A stretch of DNA of 64,000 nt from DATBFG01 sp036558645 (lineage in GTDB: Bacteria > Acidobacteriota > Terriglobia > Terriglobales > Acidobacteriaceae), in contig DATBFG010000072.1 of assembly GCA_036558645.1 (NCBI GenBank), forward strand, positions 88,738-152,737, read 5' to 3'. Position numbers and translations under genes: made by a program. Each line of letters opens with the position of its first letter. Positions within the stretch are counted from its first letter, which is position 1. This document shows positions 35,298 through 43,729 of this stretch, one piece after another. A model generated the notes under the pieces. That model ran no database searches. It worked only from the letters and a program-made list of their open reading frames with translations, and was not told the DNA's origin.

Positions 35298-35422
35298 AAG
35301 ACACATTCACCATGGCCGCTTCCCGTCTGCGCCGCCGATCGTTTCTGGCGGACCATACAGGAGACGCCATGGTGCTAGAAAGCTACGAAAACCGGCTGTC
35401 GTGAGTGCCGTGCCTCACATAT

Positions 35423-35809
35423 CTAAGCCGAGAACGACGTACCGCATCCACAGGACTTCGCTGAATTTGGATTCACAAAGACGAAGCCCTGATGCATGAG
35501 CGTCTCCTGATAATCGAGCGTCATGCCATGCAGATAGATAAACGACTTAGGATCGACAAAGACGCGCACGTCTTCGAAGGTGAAGATGCGATCGCGCTCT
35601 CGAGGTTGAGTGTCAAACCGTATGTTGTAGCTCAGGCCGGAGCATCCGCCACCCTGCACACCGAGACGCAGGCCGCCCTGCTCGGGCGCGATGCCCTCTT
35701 TGGCCATCGCTGCACGAATCTTGGCGACCGCCTTCTCGGTTACCTGCACGCCCTTGGCCGGTGCCTGGGGCGTGTCCGATTTAGCGGTGTCTTGGGTCGT
35801 AGTGTTCAT
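35423..35809 (-). CDS. iscA: IscA/HesB-type A-type carrier
   Basis: 128 residues. Cluster ligands are GGGCSGLSYNI near 53-63 and SCGCGTSF at the C-terminus. The core KAVAKIRAAMAKEG to the end matches A-type carriers, which pass Fe-S clusters to target proteins; an extra hydrophilic N-terminus of about 20 residues (Thr/Ala/Pro rich) is present. It lies between iscU and hscB. Confidence 0.93.
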   Translation of the reverse strand: MNTTTQDTAKSDTPQAPAKGVQVTEKAVAKIRAAMAKEGIAPEQGGLRLGVQGGGCSGLSYNIRFDTQPRERDRIFTFEDVRVFVDPKSFIYLHGMTLDYQETLMHQGFVFVNPNSAKSCGCGTSFSA

Positions 35810-35852
35810 CTCGCCTGCAAACCGCCGCGTTGTTCGTACGCGGCCTCGGCGG

Positions 35853-36278
35853 TTAGTGACTTGCGCTTCCCGCCGAGACGGGCGCCGGCTCGTTCACACC
35901 CTTCTTCTTTTTCCAGTCGTGAATAGCCGCACGGATTGCGTCTTCTGCCAGCACCGAGCAGTGAATCTTCACTGGTGGCAGCGACAGTTCTTTGACGATC
36001 TCCGTGTTCTTGATCTGGAGCGCCTCTTCTACCGTCTTGCCCTTTACCCACTCGGTCGCCAAGGATGAAGATGCAATCGCCGATCCGCAGCCAAAGGTCT
36101 TAAACTTGGCGTCTTCAATGACATTGGTCTCGGGATTCACCTTGATTTGCAGTTTCATGACGTCACCGCACTCGGGAGCGCCGACCAATCCGGTGCCCAC
36201 GTCGGTGCTGTTCTTGTCCATCGATCCCACGTTGCGGGGGTTGTTGTAGTGATCGATTACCTTGTCGCTATATGCCAT
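35853..36278 (-). CDS. iscU: IscU scaffold protein
   Basis: 141 residues. Cluster ligands C37 (GAPECGDV, with D39), C64 (TFGCGSAIASSS) and C107 (KIHCSVLAEDAI) and the HscA-binding LPPVK motif (residues 100-104) are all present, so it is a functional-looking scaffold. The C-terminal ~12 residues form an Ala/Pro/Ser tail not usual in E. coli. GGAG lies 8 bases before the ATG. Confidence 0.95.
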   Translation of the reverse strand: MAYSDKVIDHYNNPRNVGSMDKNSTDVGTGLVGAPECGDVMKLQIKVNPETNVIEDAKFKTFGCGSAIASSSLATEWVKGKTVEEALQIKNTEIVKELSLPPVKIHCSVLAEDAIRAAIHDWKKKKGVNEPAPVSAGSASH

Positions 36279-36290
36279 CTCTATCTCCAG

Positions 36291-36405
36291 GTTTCGAAGT
36301 CAAAGTTTCAAAGTTTCGAATGTGTCAAAGTCTCAAGGATGTCAGACTTGTTTTCAGAGCTCCGAAAGAACCTAAACTTTTGAAACTCTGAAACCCTTGA
36401 AACTT
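36291..36405. repeat. iscU-iscS intergenic octamer repeats forming inverted halves
   Basis: The gap contains degenerate copies of AAGTTTCA in one direction (36303-36338) and, after a short spacer, the same unit inverted (36375-36405, reverse-complement AAGTTTCA, GGGTTTCA, GAGTTTCA). The halves could fold into a long imperfect hairpin between iscS and iscU in the operon mRNA. The SD of iscU lies at its left edge. Confidence 0.6.
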
Positions 36406-36406
36406 G

Positions 36407-37675
36407 CTATTCCGCGGCCCACTTGACCGATTTCAGATCGATGCCTTCCTTTGCCATCTCGTAAAGCGGCGAGAGTTCGCGCAGACGCTGCACTGTTTCA
36501 ACGACCCGGTCAGAAACGTAATCCACTTCAGCTTGCGTGTTAAATCGTCCAATTCCGAAGCGAATCGAGCTATGTGCCAGGTCATCGCCCGTGCCTAGAG
36601 CCTTCAACACATAAGATGGCTCTAGCGTTGCGGAGGTGCATGCAGATCCGCTCGAAACAGCAATGTCGTTGATGCCCATCAGCAGAGATTCACCTTCTAC
36701 ATAGGCGAAGCTGATGTTGAGGTTCCCGGGCAGGCGATGCTCCATGGTGCCGTTGATATAGACCTCGTCGAGCCGGTTCATAATGCGATCCTTTAAACGA
36801 TCGCGCAACCCGGCCAGATGAGCGCCTTCCTGCGGCATCTCTTCCGAAGCGAGAGCACACGCTTTTCCGAGACCAACGATGCCCGGCACATTCAATGTTC
36901 CCGACCGCATACCTCGCTCGTGTCCGCCGCCATCGATGATCGGCGAGATCTGCACGCGAGGGTTCTTACGGCGAACATACAATGCGCCCACACCCTTAGG
37001 CCCGTACATCTTATGAGCAGAAATCGACATGACGTCGATGTTGTACTTATTTACATCTACCGGAATCTTGCCTACCGCCTGGGTCGCGTCACTATGGAAT
37101 ATGACGCCCTTCTCGCGACAAATCTTTCCAATCTCGCCAACAGGCTGTAACACGCCAATTTCGTTGTTGGCCCACATGATGGTGACCAGGATCGTCTTGT
37201 CATCGATTGCGCGCTTAAGATCGTCGAGATCGACCAAGCCGTCCTTCTGGACGGGCAAGTAGGTAACGCGATATCCGTACTTTTCCAGGCGCTTGCAAGT
37301 GTCGAGCACGGCCTTGTGCTCGGTTACAGCCGTAATAATGTGATTGCCCTTTTGCCTGTACATTTCGGCGACGCCCTTGATGGCCAGGTTGTCGCTTTCC
37401 GTTGCACCGGATGTAAAAATGATCTCTTTGGTCGTCGCACCGACCAGCTTCGCGATTCTCTCACGCGCTGTTTCAACACCTTCTTCGCCAGCCCACCCGA
37501 AGGAATGGTTACGGCTCGCGGCGTTTCCGAATTTGTCGGTGAAGTAGGGCAGCATCTCTTCCAGTACACGCGGATCGACAGGCGTCGTCGCATGGTTATC
37601 CATGTAAATGGGCAGCTTAATGCCGTCTGGCGCTATGTGCTGCTCCAGGGGGAGTGTCTTTACATCCGTGCTCAT
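36407..37675 (-). CDS. iscS: Cysteine desulfurase IscS
   Basis: 422 residues. The fold-type I PLP enzyme shows MDNHATTPVDPRVLEEM near the start, PLP Lys in SISAHKMYGPKGVGALYVR near residues 218-236, and the active-site Cys in the long loop VSSGSACTSATLEPSYVL near 340-357, marking the group I (IscS) type. It removes sulfur from cysteine to form the persulfide donated to IscU. About 18 residues precede the usual N-terminus. It starts 27 bases after the iscR stop. Confidence 0.95.
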   Translation of the reverse strand: MSTDVKTLPLEQHIAPDGIKLPIYMDNHATTPVDPRVLEEMLPYFTDKFGNAASRNHSFGWAGEEGVETARERIAKLVGATTKEIIFTSGATESDNLAIKGVAEMYRQKGNHIITAVTEHKAVLDTCKRLEKYGYRVTYLPVQKDGLVDLDDLKRAIDDKTILVTIMWANNEIGVLQPVGEIGKICREKGVIFHSDATQAVGKIPVDVNKYNIDVMSISAHKMYGPKGVGALYVRRKNPRVQISPIIDGGGHERGMRSGTLNVPGIVGLGKACALASEEMPQEGAHLAGLRDRLKDRIMNRLDEVYINGTMEHRLPGNLNISFAYVEGESLLMGINDIAVSSGSACTSATLEPSYVLKALGTGDDLAHSSIRFGIGRFNTQAEVDYVSDRVVETVQRLRELSPLYEMAKEGIDLKSVKWAAE

Positions 37676-37702
37676 GTTTCCTGTCTCCTCAAAATGACCT
37701 GC

Positions 37703-38167
37703 TCAACGCAGCGTGATCAATTCCGTCGATTTCTTGACGTCAATGTGTGCTTCGACTTCTTCCGTCTCTTCCTTCATTTCTGAGATTGTGATTCGCCGCA
37801 GCACCTGTTCGATGCTTTCATTTACACGGCGCAGCGGCTCGCGTATGGTGCAGCGATTGCTTTGCCCGCACTCACCCCTCACGGTGATGCACGATGTAAT
37901 GAAGAGCGGCCCATCGATGGCACGAATCACCTCAAAAGCCGAGATCTTGTTGGGTTCACGAGCCAACGTATATCCGCCATTGACCCCATGCTGAGACTGC
38001 AACAATCCAGCTTTCACCAATCGCTGAAGGATTTTTGCTAATGCCTCCTGCGGGATGCCATACGCGTCGGCAACATCTTTGGCGCTGCAGGCACCTGCAT
38101 GCGCACGTTCCGCAAGGTGCTTCATGGCCATCAGGCCATAATCGGCTTTCTTGGTCAGCTTCAGCAT
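37703..38167 (-). CDS. iscR: IscR, Rrf2-family [2Fe-2S] regulator
   Basis: 154 residues. Rrf2 winged helix (KADYGLMAMKHLAE, AKILQRLVKAGLLQSQHGVNGGYTLAR) followed by three cysteines C93, C100 and C106. E. coli IscR uses C92, C98, C104 and H107; here the spacing of the first two is one residue longer and the position matching H107 is Arg109, so the fourth ligand differs or is missing. IscR with a cluster represses its own operon. It heads the operon, has AGGGAAG at its start and matching operators directly upstream. Confidence 0.93.
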   Translation of the reverse strand: MLKLTKKADYGLMAMKHLAERAHAGACSAKDVADAYGIPQEALAKILQRLVKAGLLQSQHGVNGGYTLAREPNKISAFEVIRAIDGPLFITSCITVRGECGQSNRCTIREPLRRVNESIEQVLRRITISEMKEETEEVEAHIDVKKSTELITLR

Positions 38168-38178
38168 CTTCCCTATTT

Positions 38179-38195
38179 ACGACCGATTTAGTCGG
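38179..38195 (-). promoter_or_regulatory. Putative IscR operator 1 with -35/-10 elements upstream
   Basis: Minus-strand CCGACTAAATCGGTCGT fits the E. coli IscR type 1 core YYGACTRWWWYAGTCRR at all but two positions (G for A before GTC, and the last base T). It overlaps a perfect 14-bp palindrome (GGATATCGATATCC, 38194-38207) and lies just downstream of a possible promoter: TTGCAA (38233-38228), 18-base spacer, TAGGAT (38209-38204). Cluster-bound IscR here would block initiation of the isc operon. The spacing to the iscR start codon is 11 bases, through the Shine-Dalgarno. Confidence 0.6.
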
Positions 38196-38302
38196 ATATC
38201 GATATCCTAAAGGCCGAAGGCGGAAAATTGCAAGCTCTACAGGCTGCTTGGGTAACTGGTAGATGATATGTAAACTAATGAAAACAATAATGTTAATTGT
38301 TT

Positions 38303-38319
38303 CCGACTTTTTTGGTCGG
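38303..38319. promoter_or_regulatory. Putative IscR operator 2
   Basis: CCGACTTTTTTGGTCGG is a near-perfect dyad with CCGACT/GGTCGG arms and a 5-base centre, the spacing of type 1 IscR sites. It is 135 bases upstream of iscR and about 170 bases upstream of the divergent small Cys protein gene at 38490, so it could serve either. Confidence 0.5.
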
Positions 38320-38356
38320 ATTTTATTCAGAACGGCGCACGGGATTATCGTTCAAA

Positions 38357-38391
38357 CGAGGTTAGAAGTGCACAACTGCGAGGTTAGAAGT
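38357..38391. repeat. 13-bp direct repeats with 22-base period
   Basis: CGAGGTTAGAAGT occurs exactly twice, at 38357-38369 and 38379-38391, 22 bases apart or about two helical turns, in the iscR upstream region. This spacing suits a dimeric DNA-binding protein, but no regulator is known for it here. Confidence 0.5.
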
Positions 38392-38489
38392 CCTGAACTG
38401 GGACTTGACAAGGCGACGAGTACAGCTAAAATACCGGAAATTTTGAGTGAAACTGTGTTCCTGCCCTGCATCCTCGCAGAACCGGAGTT

Positions 38490-38684
38490 ATGACTTCAAT
38501 CCCGCCGTCCAGCGTTTCCGAGAAGAATAATCAGATGCCTCTGTGCAAACACCCGCGTGTGCAAGTGGTTTCCCGGGATGGAGACGAAGAATTCGTCGAA
38601 TGCTTGGAATGCCGTGAAATCTTTGAATCGAGTGAATTCCGTGATATGGCCATTGAAGAGGCCAATCCTCAAAGCGAGACGTGA
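38490..38684 (+). CDS. Small Cys/His protein, unknown
   Basis: 64 residues, or 49 if started at the ATG at 38535. The conserved-looking part is PLCKHPRVQVV followed by VECLECREIF, giving CxH...CxxC with possible zinc-ribbon character. No family is recognised. An SD (GGAG) lies only 2 bases before the ATG at 38490, too close for good spacing. Its upstream region has the second IscR-like site and the 22-base direct repeats. Medium-low confidence that it is a gene. Confidence 0.45.
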   Translation: MTSIPPSSVSEKNNQMPLCKHPRVQVVSRDGDEEFVECLECREIFESSEFRDMAIEEANPQSET

Positions 38685-38779
38685 GTGTTCTGAAACTGAC
38701 CTGAGTAACCAATCTGTGCCACCGCCGTAACCGAGGTAACTGAGGTGACGGCTTTTCGCTTGTTGTCGGCAGAAGGGGC

Positions 38780-39205
38780 TTGATAGTTTGGCCTCCGAGG
38801 TGCAAATTGCCGGGAAAGGCCTCACGCACGGCCCTGGTCGTGGATGATTCCATGCTCGTGCGCCATTCCGTCTGCCGCTTTCTCGAAGAGCGTGGGTATA
38901 CCGTCGAAGCCGCCACGAACGGTTTGGACGCCCTCGAACTCCTCAAGCGAATTCACCCCGACATCATCATTACGGACATGCAGATGCCGAAGATGAGTGG
39001 CGGGGAACTCATCAAAGCCTTGAAAGCGGAACCGTCCACGGCACAGATTCCGGTCGTGATTGTCACCAGCCGTCATGGCGCGCTTGATGAATGTGAAAAA
39101 CGTGCAGCATTCGCCATTCGAAAAGACATCGATATTGAAGTGCAACTGGCAAAGGCGCTGGGCGAGGTGTTTAACGGTCCACGCGCGCAGGCTGCCAGCA
39201 AGTAG
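38780..39205 (+). CDS. Single-domain CheY-like response regulator
   Basis: About 125-141 residues, a lone receiver domain. Acidic pair and metal site: ALVVDDSMLVRHSV near residues 18-31; phosphoacceptor Asp in DIIITDMQMPKMSGGE; conserved Thr in PVVIVTSR. The usual Lys after the Thr region is less clear (AIRKDIDIEVQLAKAL). No output domain is attached. The start is uncertain, with TTG at 38780 or TTG at 38807 possible. No partner kinase is in the window. Confidence 0.83.
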   Translation: MIVWPPRCKLPGKASRTALVVDDSMLVRHSVCRFLEERGYTVEAATNGLDALELLKRIHPDIIITDMQMPKMSGGELIKALKAEPSTAQIPVVIVTSRHGALDECEKRAAFAIRKDIDIEVQLAKALGEVFNGPRAQAASK

Positions 39206-39281
39206 GCCACGAAATTTCATTCCTCATCTATCTCACTCATTGAAATTTGATTGGAACGGGAGCTCAAATAGCAAAGGTTTG

Positions 39282-40436
39282 CTATTGCAGGTGCAAGCCA
39301 GCTTCGGCGGAGAAATCATCGGCGGCGAAGTCTTTTGCTACGAACTTCGGATAAGCTGCCGCCGCAATCATGGCTGCATTGTCTGTCGCAAGCGGTCGTG
39401 AAGGGAAAAACACGTCAACGCCTGCCATGGGAGCTGCTTGTTCGAAACTCTTCCGCAACTCCTGATTCGCGGCGACGCCGCCGGTGACGAACAGAGTCCG
39501 AGCATTCGTGGCCTCGGCTGCCTTAAGCGTCTTGCCGATCAGATCCTCGACCATGGAACGCTGAAAAGAAGCCACAAGATCCAGGGCGCGTTTGCCCGAG
39601 TGCGCGAGATAGTCTTCCAGCTTAGGTTTCGAGATCCTCGCCAGTGCCGACTGACGTGCCTGGATGCCCGCGCGCATGTCATGGACCTCGACGTAACGCA
39701 GAACGGCGGTCTTGATTCCGCTATAGGAGAAGTCAAAGCGCGGGCCATCGTTGGTCTGTCGCTGGTCTTTGTCTTTGTCCTTGCGATCAGGATGTTTGAG
39801 TTGTGATGGCGGAAATTTGATGGCAAACGGATCGCCGTGAGGCGCCAGCTTGTCGATAATCGGGCCGCCCGGATATCCATAGCCGAGGAGCTTGGCTACT
39901 TTGTCAAACGCCTCTCCCGCGGCGTCGTCTCGCGTGTGACCGATGTTCTGGTATGACCAGGTGCTGTCGCGTTGTTGGGCGATATAAAGGTGCGTGTGTC
40001 CACCAGAAACCACGAGCGCCAGGACTGGAAAGCGGACCTCGTGATTGCCTCGTTGCCGCTCCTCGAGCAGAACAGCGTGAATGTGGCCCTCAAGATGGTT
40101 CACCGCAATCAGGGGCTTGTTCAAAGCAAAGGCGAGACCTTTGGCGTAACTGATACCCACAAGCAAAGCTCCGGCTAAGCCAGGGCCTTGCGTTACAGCG
40201 ATGGCGTGAATGGATTCGTAACTCTGCTGCGCATCCGCCAAGGCTCTGCGAACGACCGGAACAATGGCGCGGAGATGCTCACGCGAGGCAAGCTCAGGTA
40301 CAACTCCGCCGAACGGCTGATGAGTGGCGACTTGCGAAGCTACTACGTTCGAGACGATCTGCTCACCCGAGCGCACGACAGCCGCTGCCGTCTCGTCGCA
40401 CGAGCTCTCAATGCCTAAGATGTAGGTTGTGGCCAC
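39282..40436 (-). CDS. tsaD: tRNA threonylcarbamoyladenosine synthase subunit TsaD
   Basis: 384 residues. The start YILGIESSCDETAAAVV, the HxxxH metal motif VNHLEGHIHAV near residues 112-122, VSGGHTHLY near 145, and GGVAANQELR near 315 define the Kae1/TsaD family. It attaches the threonylcarbamoyl group to A37 of tRNAs that read ANN codons. A Lys/Asp-rich insert (PDRKDKDKDQRQT, near residues 220-235) is unusual. It is divergent from cca. Confidence 0.95.
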   Translation of the reverse strand: MATTYILGIESSCDETAAAVVRSGEQIVSNVVASQVATHQPFGGVVPELASREHLRAIVPVVRRALADAQQSYESIHAIAVTQGPGLAGALLVGISYAKGLAFALNKPLIAVNHLEGHIHAVLLEERQRGNHEVRFPVLALVVSGGHTHLYIAQQRDSTWSYQNIGHTRDDAAGEAFDKVAKLLGYGYPGGPIIDKLAPHGDPFAIKFPPSQLKHPDRKDKDKDQRQTNDGPRFDFSYSGIKTAVLRYVEVHDMRAGIQARQSALARISKPKLEDYLAHSGKRALDLVASFQRSMVEDLIGKTLKAAEATNARTLFVTGGVAANQELRKSFEQAAPMAGVDVFFPSRPLATDNAAMIAAAAYPKFVAKDFAADDFSAEAGLHLQ

Positions 40437-40537
40437 GTAACTATATTATTAGCTTTTGGCGCTTGGAGTGAGGAGTAGGACGGTACCGATGCTGGCTCGG
40501 CTGAGTTGATCCTGTGAATTGTTAAATGCATTGCTGA

Positions 40538-41890
40538 ATGCTAAAAGACTTCGCAATCTCGATCACACGTACTCTGCGCGAGAGAGGCCACCAAGCCTAT
40601 CTCGTGGGAGGATGTGTAAGGGACATGCTGCTGGGACGTCAACCTGCTGACTACGACGTTGCTACCGACGCAACACCCGAGCAGGTGATGTGCATCTTCC
40701 CCCAGACGTATGCGGTGGGAGCGCAGTTCGGCGTCGTGCTAGTGCCGGTGCCGAAGGCCGATGAAGCGGAGCCGCATGTAACCGATCATGCCAAGGCCAA
40801 CGTTATCGAGGTGGCTACCTTCCGATGTGATTCCAGCTATAGCGATGGCCGGCATCCGGATGAGGTTCGCTTTAGCAAGTCAGCGCGCGAGGACGTAGAG
40901 AGACGCGACTTCACCATCAATGGTCTTCTGCTCGATCCAATCAAGGATGAAGTTCTCGACTACGTTGGCGGGCGCAAGGATCTGGAGGCGCGCGTTGTGC
41001 GCACCATCGGCGATCCTTCGCGCCGCTTTGGGGAAGATAAGCTGCGCATGCTGCGTGCGGTTCGCTTTGCAGCACGCTTTGAGTACGAAATTGAATCGCA
41101 AACCTTCTCCGCGATTCAGAAGCTCGCGTCCTCCATTCACCAGGTTTCGCGAGAGCGGGTGCGCGATGAACTCACCAAGATGTTGGTGGAAGGACACGCC
41201 AGACGCGCATTTCTGTTGCTTGATGAATCTGGCTTGCTAAAAGAGGTTTTGCCGGAAATCTCTGCCATGAAGGGTGTCGAGCAGCCGCCACAGTTTCATC
41301 CTGAGGGCGATGTTTTCGTGCATACGCTACTTTTGTTGGAGAAACTGCCGCCATCGCCGTTGCCCACGTTGGCATGGGGCGCGTTACTGCATGATGTCGG
41401 CAAGCCGCCGACGTTTCGCGTTGCCCCAGACCGCATCCGCTTCGATGGGCATGTGGAAGTCGGAGTGAAGATGGCAGAAGAAATCTTGCGGCGCTACCGC
41501 TTTTCGAATGACGACTACGATCAAATCGTGGCTCTGGTAAAGAACCACATGAGGTTCGGCGATGTTACGCGTATGAAGGAATCGACGCTCAAGAAGTTTG
41601 TGAGAATGCCGCGGTTTGAAGAGCACCTGGACTTGCACCGTATCGATTGCCAGTCCAGTCACGGAGACCTGACGTCGTACAACTTCATTCGCGAGAAGCT
41701 GCAGCTGATGCCGCCGGAAGTAGTGAGCCCACGTCCGTTGCTTACCGGGCATGACCTGATCTCTGCCGGGTACACTCCCGGTCCACGGTTCAAAGAAATT
41801 CTAACGGCCGTGGAAGATGGGCAATTGGAGGGAACGCTTCAGAACAAGGACGATGCGATGAACTACGTAGAGCAGAACTTTCCGGTGTGA
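40538..41890 (+). CDS. cca: CCA tRNA nucleotidyltransferase / poly(A) polymerase family with HD domain
   Basis: 450 residues. Nucleotidyltransferase motif LVGGCVRDMLLGRQPADYDVATDATP near residues 21-46 with the metal Asp residues, RRDFTINGLLLDP near 122-134, then an RNA-binding region RRFGEDKLRMLRAVRFAARF, and a C-terminal HD domain (HPEGDVFVHTLLLLE, LLHDVGKP near 290). It adds CCA to tRNA ends, or a subset of it; CCA and poly(A) polymerase subgroups cannot be told apart with certainty. It pairs divergently with tsaD. Confidence 0.9.
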   Translation: MLKDFAISITRTLRERGHQAYLVGGCVRDMLLGRQPADYDVATDATPEQVMCIFPQTYAVGAQFGVVLVPVPKADEAEPHVTDHAKANVIEVATFRCDSSYSDGRHPDEVRFSKSAREDVERRDFTINGLLLDPIKDEVLDYVGGRKDLEARVVRTIGDPSRRFGEDKLRMLRAVRFAARFEYEIESQTFSAIQKLASSIHQVSRERVRDELTKMLVEGHARRAFLLLDESGLLKEVLPEISAMKGVEQPPQFHPEGDVFVHTLLLLEKLPPSPLPTLAWGALLHDVGKPPTFRVAPDRIRFDGHVEVGVKMAEEILRRYRFSNDDYDQIVALVKNHMRFGDVTRMKESTLKKFVRMPRFEEHLDLHRIDCQSSHGDLTSYNFIREKLQLMPPEVVSPRPLLTGHDLISAGYTPGPRFKEILTAVEDGQLEGTLQNKDDAMNYVEQNFPV

Positions 41891-41895
41891 GACGT

Positions 41896-43674
41896 TTATT
41901 TCCCTTCATGCTCCTTCACAAACTTTTGTGCGGCCTCTGTGTTGGGGTACTTGGGATCGATCTCGAGAGCTTTCTTGTAATTCACGACAGCGTTCGGCAC
42001 ATCCCCGGCATCGAATAACGCCTCGGCGTAACTGTCGTACGCATTGGCGGATTTGGGGAAGTCCTCGACATTCATACGAAGGAAGGCCACTGCTTCGGAG
42101 TATCTCTGCTGCCCGATCAGCGCATATCCAAGATTATTGATTGTCTCCTCGGAGGCCAGCGTTGCCTTAGGATCTGTTTCCCGTAGTTTTCTGATCGTTT
42201 GCTTCACCGTGGTGATTCCATCTTTCGATGCAATATCGAACAGCGCCGCTCCTGCCAGCCTGTCGAACGGATCATGTGCCGCTAGATATTGCTGCGCCGT
42301 TTGTGGATCGGTTTTGAGTTTCTGCTCGACTTCTTGTTTTTGCTGTACGTATTCGGCCGGCACACTTTCGAGCATGCTCGTGAGTTCATCTTGCGAGAGC
42401 CAGCGTCCACGCACCATTACGCCCTCGATGTTTCGTGTGCACGAGATGTTCGAGAGGGGATTGCAACCCAGCACGACGAAATCGGCGCGTTTGCCAACTT
42501 CAACGGTGCCTCCCTCCTCCGTTTTTCGCAGATAGCGGGCTTCGTTTATTGTCGCCGTTTGGAGCGCCTGATAGGGTGTCAGGCCATCGTTGACGAATTC
42601 CTGCAACTCATCGTGAATACTGAACCCCGCGACGGGACCAGGTTCGCTCGAATCGGTTCCGGCAAGGAGTGGTACGCCTCCGTCTTCCAGCGCTTTCAGC
42701 AACTTTCTCTGGAATGCCAGCGAGGTGCGCAGCCGCGCGTGACTTTTTTCGGGGAAATGGTAGTAGCGATTGGCCGCAGGCTGAAGCCCGTCCAGCGTCC
42801 ACGGTGCGAGATACTTGAGTTCGGGCCGCTTCAGGAACTCATCCAGATTCGTCGCCTGCTCGACGATGTCACGATAGGTATACAGCGTTGCCACCACCGA
42901 GATCCCGGATTTCGCGGTTTCACGAACGACGTCGGGAATTTTGTCCTCGTCGTAAACGATATGGGCGTTGTTGTCGTCGTGTTGCGGATTGAAGTAGGTG
43001 TAGGTGAACTCTTCCAGGTGCGCGATCGATTGCCCGGAGTTGATGGTCATTGCAAATTCAGGCTCGCGAGCCACGTGCCCCATCAGCAGCAGGTTCTTGC
43101 GCTTCGCTTCGGCGATCAGTGCCGGATATTCGGCTTTCGACACTCGATTGTAGATTTTGACGGCGTCGTAGCCCGCGGCAGCTTGCTCATCCACCAACTT
43201 GACGGCTTCTTCAGGCGTGTGCGGGCTATCGATGGTCGGCCCGGCCGTGAAGATTGTTGGGCCCAGCAATTCTCCCGAGGCAACTTCCTTGCGCCACAGT
43301 AGGTGAGCGGGACGCCCATTCAAGTTCAGGACCGTCGTCACGCCGTTGGCAAGGTAAAGCTTGAACTCGGTTGGAGAAAGCAGATGAACGTGGGCATCAG
43401 TGAGTCCCGGAATAAGAAATCGTCCAGCCGCTTCGATTCGTCGGGCACCAGATGGGATATCGAGTTCATGTGCGATCTCTGCAATTTTCCCGTCGCGGAC
43501 CAGCACCATCTGGCGCTCGATCACCCCCTCTCGGTTCATTGGGATGATATTCACGTGCATGATGACGGAGACGGATGGGGTATTGGCAGGCACGGCTGCA
43601 AGGGTCGGCAGCGAGAGCAGACACAACAGAAACGGCGCGAGCTTAGGGACAGCGAGCTTTCGTGAGACGTTCAT
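41896..43674 (-). CDS. Secreted amidohydrolase with C-terminal tetratricopeptide repeats
   Basis: 592 residues. A signal peptide (residues 1-26) precedes an amidohydrolase TIM barrel with the metal motif IPGLTDAHVHLL near residues 89-100, MGHVAREPE near 200 and LLAGTDSSEPGP near 338, where the catalytic Asp lies. From about residue 500 the C-terminus has two to three TPR-like helix pairs (INNLGYALIGQQRYSEAVAFLRMNVEDFP, NAYDSYAEALFDAGDVPNAVVNYKKALEIDP). The fusion is plausible as one intact frame. Substrate unknown, possibly peptides. It lies 55 bases downstream of the beta-lactamase-like gene on the same strand. Confidence 0.88.
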   Translation of the reverse strand: MNVSRKLAVPKLAPFLLCLLSLPTLAAVPANTPSVSVIMHVNIIPMNREGVIERQMVLVRDGKIAEIAHELDIPSGARRIEAAGRFLIPGLTDAHVHLLSPTEFKLYLANGVTTVLNLNGRPAHLLWRKEVASGELLGPTIFTAGPTIDSPHTPEEAVKLVDEQAAAGYDAVKIYNRVSKAEYPALIAEAKRKNLLLMGHVAREPEFAMTINSGQSIAHLEEFTYTYFNPQHDDNNAHIVYDEDKIPDVVRETAKSGISVVATLYTYRDIVEQATNLDEFLKRPELKYLAPWTLDGLQPAANRYYHFPEKSHARLRTSLAFQRKLLKALEDGGVPLLAGTDSSEPGPVAGFSIHDELQEFVNDGLTPYQALQTATINEARYLRKTEEGGTVEVGKRADFVVLGCNPLSNISCTRNIEGVMVRGRWLSQDELTSMLESVPAEYVQQKQEVEQKLKTDPQTAQQYLAAHDPFDRLAGAALFDIASKDGITTVKQTIRKLRETDPKATLASEETINNLGYALIGQQRYSEAVAFLRMNVEDFPKSANAYDSYAEALFDAGDVPNAVVNYKKALEIDPKYPNTEAAQKFVKEHEGK

Positions 43675-43729
43675 CGAGATTCAGACGCTTGAAGATACGA
43701 ATGGTAACGAAAGAAGGTTCCACGCCGGG

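Noticed and set aside
42289..43302. 337-codon plus-strand frame opposite the amidohydrolase
   Set aside because: No start signal or recognisable domain; antisense shadow of the conserved amidohydrolase frame.
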